DNA from: Flavobacteriales bacterium
GTDB taxonomy: Bacteria; Bacteroidota; Bacteroidia; Flavobacteriales_D; Cryomorphaceae
Assembly (NCBI GenBank): GCA_020200995.1
Contig: JAIVHQ010000243.1
Span: 1-7,637 of the forward strand
Length of the DNA stretch: 7,637 nt
Reading direction: 5' to 3'
Shown: piece after piece, positions 5,051-7,637 of the stretch
Position numbering within the stretch: the stretch's first letter is position 1
How the letters are laid out: each line of letters begins with the position of its first letter
The notes under the pieces: model-generated
Told to the model about the DNA's origin: nothing
Database searches by the model: none
What the model saw: the letters and a program-made list of their open reading frames with translations, nothing else
Position numbers and translations under genes: made by a program

Positions 5051-6931
5051 ATGAAGTCGCTCGGACATCTCAATAAATACCTTTTACACTACAAGTGGCA
5101 CCTGATTCTCGGTACCGTTTTTATTGTGGCGTCCAATATTTTTGGCATTTACGCTCCACGGCTCATTCGCGAGGCGTTTGACCTGGTCACCGAGGCAATT
5201 GAGATTTACAAAGGAGACTTCGCCCCCGGCACCGGGCTCGAGCTGCCGGTCTCTGTGGCGGTCGTTTACAAGATATTCGGCGGCGACCCGGGTGAGTTCC
5301 GAAATCTCAACTCGCGCGAGGCTCTCGCTACGGCGATCACCGCTCTTTCGCTCGCCCTCGGAGGCATCTATCTTTTTGTATCGCTACTCAAGGGCATATT
5401 TCTCTTCTTTACACGGCAGACGATCATCATCATGTCGCGGCTGGTCGAGTTCGGTTTGAAAAATGAAATCTACGACCACTACCAGCGCCTGAGCCCGGCA
5501 TTTTACCGCCGCCAAAAGACCGGCGACCTGATGAACCGCATCAGCGAAGACGTATCGAAGGTGAGGATGTATCTCGGGCCGGCCATCATGTACACCATCA
5601 ACCTTGTGGTACTATCGGTGCTCGCCATTTGGGCCATGCTCAGCGTAAACGTGGAGCTCACACTTTATGTACTCCTCCCCTTGCCGGTGCTTTCGGTTTC
5701 CATCTACTACGTGAGCAGAATGATCAACCGCCGCAGCGAGCAGGTACAGCGGCAGCAATCTCACCTCAGCACCCTGGTGCAGGAGGCCATTTCGGGCATT
5801 CGCGTGCTGAAGGCATTCAACCGCGAGCAGGCCGTTCGCGACAATTTTCACAAAGAATGCGGTACCTATAAGGTGAAATCATTGGACCTGGTAAAGGTAG
5901 ACGCGCTCTTTATGCCCTCCATCATTCTGCTCATCGGGCTCAGCACCATCCTGACCATTTATGTGGGAGGACTCAAGGCCATTGCAGGTGAAATTACCAT
6001 CGGCAACATTGCCGAGTTTGTGATTTATGTCAATATGCTCACCTGGCCCTTTGCATCTGTGGGCTGGGTCACCTCGCTTGTGCAGCAGGCTGCGGCTTCA
6101 CAGGAGCGCATCAACGAGTTCTTGCACACCGAGCCCGAAATCGTTTCACCGCACAGCGAGCCCGAAGACATCGAAGGTGTTGTGGAATTCGACAATGTGC
6201 ACTTCACCTATACCGACAGCGGCATCAAAGCCCTGCGCGGTGTATCCTTTAAAATCTCTCGAGGAGAGACATTGGCCATCATCGGCCACACAGGGTCCGG
6301 AAAGAGTACGGTGGCCAACCTGCTCTGCCGCAATTTTGACGTCACTTCAGGTGAAATTCGCATCGATGGGAGGCCGATTACCGAAATGAACCTCGACAAC
6401 CTTCGCAGCAATACCGGCTACGTGCCCCAAGACGTCTTTCTGTTCAGCGACACCATCGGAAACAACATTGGCTTCGGGCTCGACGACACAGACCGCACCC
6501 CTGAGGTAATCGAAACCGCCGCCCGCGACGCATATGTGGCCCACAACATCGAAGAATTTCCCAAAGGATACGACACCGTGCTCGGCGAGCGCGGCATCAA
6601 CCTGAGTGGGGGCCAAAAGCAGCGCATCAGCATCGCAAGGGCCATTGCACGGTCGCCGAAAATCCTGATTTTCGACGACTGCCTCTCCGCCGTGGACACA
6701 CAAACGGAGGAAATCATCCTCGGCAACCTGAAGCGCATCATGCAGACGCGCACCACCTTGCTGATCAGCCACCGCGTATCGACTGTAAAGCCCGCCGACC
6801 TGATCCTGGTGATGGAAGACGGAATAATAACCGAAACGGGCAACCACGAGGAACTGCTCGAGAAAGGCGGCGCTTATGCTGAGCTTCATGAGCTGCAGTT
6901 GCTGGAGGAGAAAAAAACGGCTGTTCGATAG
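5051..6931 (+). CDS. ABC exporter half-transporter (MsbA/MdlA-type, permease-ATPase fusion)
   Basis: This is a 626-residue type IV ABC exporter subunit that should work as a dimer in the inner membrane to export a lipid, drug or peptide; the substrate cannot be read from sequence. The membrane domain covers about 1-335, with segments near 17-35, 95-125, 180-198, 202-222, 285-307 and 315-335, and a long loop at 48-90 after the first. The ATPase domain (about 377-615) has Walker A GHTGSGKST at 412-420, the Q-loop Q460, signature LSGGQ at 518-522, Walker B ILIFDD at 538-543, D-loop SAVD at 546-549 and H-loop H574. The usual catalytic Glu after Walker B is Asp (D543), as in Escherichia coli MdlA and in degenerate sites of heterodimeric exporters; no partner gene is visible nearby. 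I chose the ATG at 5051, preceded by AAGG six bases upstream, because MKSLGHLNKYLL matches the family N-terminus as I know it. Confidence 0.95.
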   Translation: MKSLGHLNKYLLHYKWHLILGTVFIVASNIFGIYAPRLIREAFDLVTEAIEIYKGDFAPGTGLELPVSVAVVYKIFGGDPGEFRNLNSREALATAITALSLALGGIYLFVSLLKGIFLFFTRQTIIIMSRLVEFGLKNEIYDHYQRLSPAFYRRQKTGDLMNRISEDVSKVRMYLGPAIMYTINLVVLSVLAIWAMLSVNVELTLYVLLPLPVLSVSIYYVSRMINRRSEQVQRQQSHLSTLVQEAISGIRVLKAFNREQAVRDNFHKECGTYKVKSLDLVKVDALFMPSIILLIGLSTILTIYVGGLKAIAGEITIGNIAEFVIYVNMLTWPFASVGWVTSLVQQAAASQERINEFLHTEPEIVSPHSEPEDIEGVVEFDNVHFTYTDSGIKALRGVSFKISRGETLAIIGHTGSGKSTVANLLCRNFDVTSGEIRIDGRPITEMNLDNLRSNTGYVPQDVFLFSDTIGNNIGFGLDDTDRTPEVIETAARDAYVAHNIEEFPKGYDTVLGERGINLSGGQKQRISIARAIARSPKILIFDDCLSAVDTQTEEIILGNLKRIMQTRTTLLISHRVSTVKPADLILVMEDGIITETGNHEELLEKGGAYAELHELQLLEEKKTAVR

Positions 6932-6949
6932 GCATTCTCTTTGAAATTG

Positions 6950-6957
6950 TATATTTG
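6950..6957 (+). promoter_or_regulatory. Bacteroidota-type -7 box for the DUF3276 gene
   Basis: TATATTTG matches TAnnTTTG exactly. It sits in the 70-bp gap after the exporter stop codon and 44 nt before the ATG at 7002, leaving a leader of roughly 35-40 nt. TTC at 6924-6926, 23 nt upstream, is a near match to the -33 TTG and overlaps the end of the exporter gene. The DUF3276 gene may therefore have its own promoter, whether or not exporter transcripts read through. Confidence 0.55.
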
Positions 6958-7001
6958 CTGAACTACATACTTTTAACTACCTACACTAAAACCGGCTATT
7001 T

Positions 7002-7385
7002 ATGTCAGAAAATCACGGAGATTCCGTTCGAGATGATATTTTCTCGAAAGCGGTACGAGCGGGAAAGCGAACATACTTTTTCGACGTAAAATCAACACGC
7101 GGCAACGACCTCTACCTCACGATCACAGAAAGCAAGAAACGCTTTCACGACGATGGAAATCACAGCTTTGAAAAGCACAAAATTTTTCTGTACAAGGAGG
7201 ATTTCGAAAAATTCTCTGAAGGCCTGACAGAGGCGCTTGACAAGATCGTGGACCTTCGATCGGGCGACAATGAATTTGTCGATCCCGAAGAGGAAATGGA
7301 AGACGAGAATAAGCATGTCGATGGAAACAAGTTCGAGAAATCGGAAGTGTTTACTGATGTGAATTTCGAAGACTTGGAGGATTGA
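7002..7385 (+). CDS. PUR-family DNA/RNA-binding protein (DUF3276)
   Basis: This 127-residue protein has a single PUR-type domain, related to eukaryotic Pur-alpha and to the Borrelia nucleic-acid-binding protein BpuR; DUF3276 proteins are widespread in Bacteroidota. The domain covers about 11-86: IFSKAVRAGKRTYFFDVK at 13-30, the strand LYLTITESKKRF at 37-48, and EKHKIFLYKEDFEKF at 57-71, followed by a helix to about 84. Residues 88-127 form an acidic, probably disordered tail with 17 Asp or Glu in 40 positions, which could modulate nucleic-acid binding. The role is likely single-stranded DNA or RNA binding in the cytoplasm; its targets are unknown. There is no Shine-Dalgarno sequence, but an exact -7 box precedes it. 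It follows the exporter on the same strand with a 70-bp gap. The ATG at 7002 is the natural start, eleven codons before the conserved domain. Confidence 0.93.
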   Translation: MSENHGDSVRDDIFSKAVRAGKRTYFFDVKSTRGNDLYLTITESKKRFHDDGNHSFEKHKIFLYKEDFEKFSEGLTEALDKIVDLRSGDNEFVDPEEEMEDENKHVDGNKFEKSEVFTDVNFEDLED

Positions 7386-7395
7386 AAACTGTCTA

Positions 7396-7418
7396 CCCAC
7401 TCCAATTGGGCTCTTTTT
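7396..7418 (+). terminator. Possible weak intrinsic terminator after the DUF3276 gene
   Basis: CCCA (7396-7399) can pair with TGGG (7407-7410) across a 7-nt loop, followed by CTCTTTTT (7411-7418). The T-tract and the position 11 nt after the stop codon fit a terminator, but a 4-bp stem is short, so this is a weak call. Confidence 0.3.
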
Positions 7419-7432
7419 AATTGCAAGCGAAA

Positions 7433-7446
7433 GCCTGTTCACAGGC
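7433..7446. repeat. Small perfect inverted repeat
   Basis: GCCTGTTCACAGGC is two 6-bp arms separated by TC, or a 5-bp stem with a TTCA loop. No T-run directly follows. It lies downstream of the candidate DUF3276 terminator and may be a second stem in the transcript end or part of the repeat-like stretch to its right. Confidence 0.4.
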
Positions 7447-7502
7447 GGTCCATCTTTTGACTTCGAAAAAAGGAGATTTCTCATACCCACATGCATGCCG
7501 CA

Positions 7503-7526
7503 CGGGCGCTCGCGAGATCCCGCCCG
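7503..7526. repeat. GC-rich inverted repeat with a nested palindrome
   Basis: CGGGCG (7503-7508) and CGCCCG (7521-7526) are perfect inverted repeats around a 12-nt centre, and that centre contains the 8-bp palindrome CTCGCGAG (7509-7516). The GC content is far above the flanking AT-rich DNA. The TTCGAA-containing sequences at 7455-7470 and 7585-7600, 13 of 16 bases alike, flank it on either side. This could be the core of a dispersed non-coding repeat, which one window cannot establish. Confidence 0.35.
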
Positions 7527-7637
7527 CTGGCCTGCACACGAAGTTCTTCAGTCGGCCTTGGGTCCTCCTTACCAATGACAGATTTTCTGATTTCGAAAAC
7601 TTCACATTGAATTTCAGATTGTTCGAAGCTACACAGG

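Larger units (their letters stand above)
7386..7637. other. Gene-free right-end region with inverted repeats
   Basis: I see no convincing gene in these 252 bp. On the minus strand a frame of 62 codons opens at a GTG (7605) and closes at 7417, but its product is rich in Arg and Cys and has no motif I recognise. The stretch contains a weak terminator-like hairpin (7396-7418), a perfect small inverted repeat GCCTGTTCACAGGC at 7433-7446, and a GC-rich inverted repeat at 7503-7526 that stands out against AT-rich flanks. Confidence 0.6.

Noticed and set aside
6347..6889. Minus-strand open frame of 180 codons opposite the ABC ATPase domain
   Set aside because: The plus strand encodes Walker A, signature, Walker B and H-loop motifs in this stretch; the antisense frame is a by-product of codon bias.
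7417..7605. Minus-strand open frame of 62 codons in the right-end spacer
   Set aside because: It starts at a GTG, has an Arg- and Cys-rich product without motifs, and crosses a GC-rich inverted repeat; I treat the DNA as non-coding but flag it as a possible repeat.

Overview
The window looks like an ordinary chromosomal segment from a member of the Bacteroidota, probably a Flavobacteriales-like lineage of intermediate GC. The evidence is the set of families and their order (nusB, a DUF1573 lipoprotein, yajC and coaE on one strand, diverging from an MdlA/MsbA-type ABC exporter and a DUF3276 PUR-family protein), the long Bacteroidota form of NusB, an exonuclease fused to a GIY-YIG-like domain, the near absence of Shine-Dalgarno sequences, and two exact matches to the Bacteroidota -7 promoter box TAnnTTTG at sensible distances from genes.

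Layout from left to right. Positions 1-250 are AT-rich and gene-free, with a pair of imperfect 22-nt direct repeats near the left edge. A minus-strand lysophospholipid acyltransferase-like gene follows (251-808). A spacer of about 200 bp with a striking imperfect hairpin separates it from a divergent plus-strand gene (1012-2394) that encodes a DnaQ-like exonuclease fused to a degraded GIY-YIG domain. That gene runs convergently into a compact minus-strand operon, in transcription order nusB (4756-3809), DUF1573 lipoprotein (3849-3346), yajC (3333-3019) and coaE (3044-2415). A 294-bp divergent spacer (4757-5050) holds the likely promoters for the operon and for the plus-strand ABC exporter (5051-6931). 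A well-placed promoter box precedes the DUF3276 gene (7002-7385). The last 252 bp are gene-free and contain a GC-rich inverted repeat that may belong to a dispersed element.

Most of the genes are core functions: transcription antitermination and rRNA processing (NusB), protein export (YajC), the last step of coenzyme A synthesis (CoaE), lipid acylation and export, and nucleic-acid binding. They look co-located by ancestral gene order and not linked into one pathway. I found no phage, insertion sequence, CRISPR array, toxin-antitoxin pair, tRNA or rRNA, and I do not see a new defence or biosynthetic system. The items most worth a second look are small: the repeats at 27-89, the hairpin at 887-916, helically spaced TCGA motifs upstream of nusB, the GC-rich element near 7503-7526, the degenerate nuclease domain in the exonuclease fusion, and the Glu-to-Asp change in the exporter's Walker B motif.
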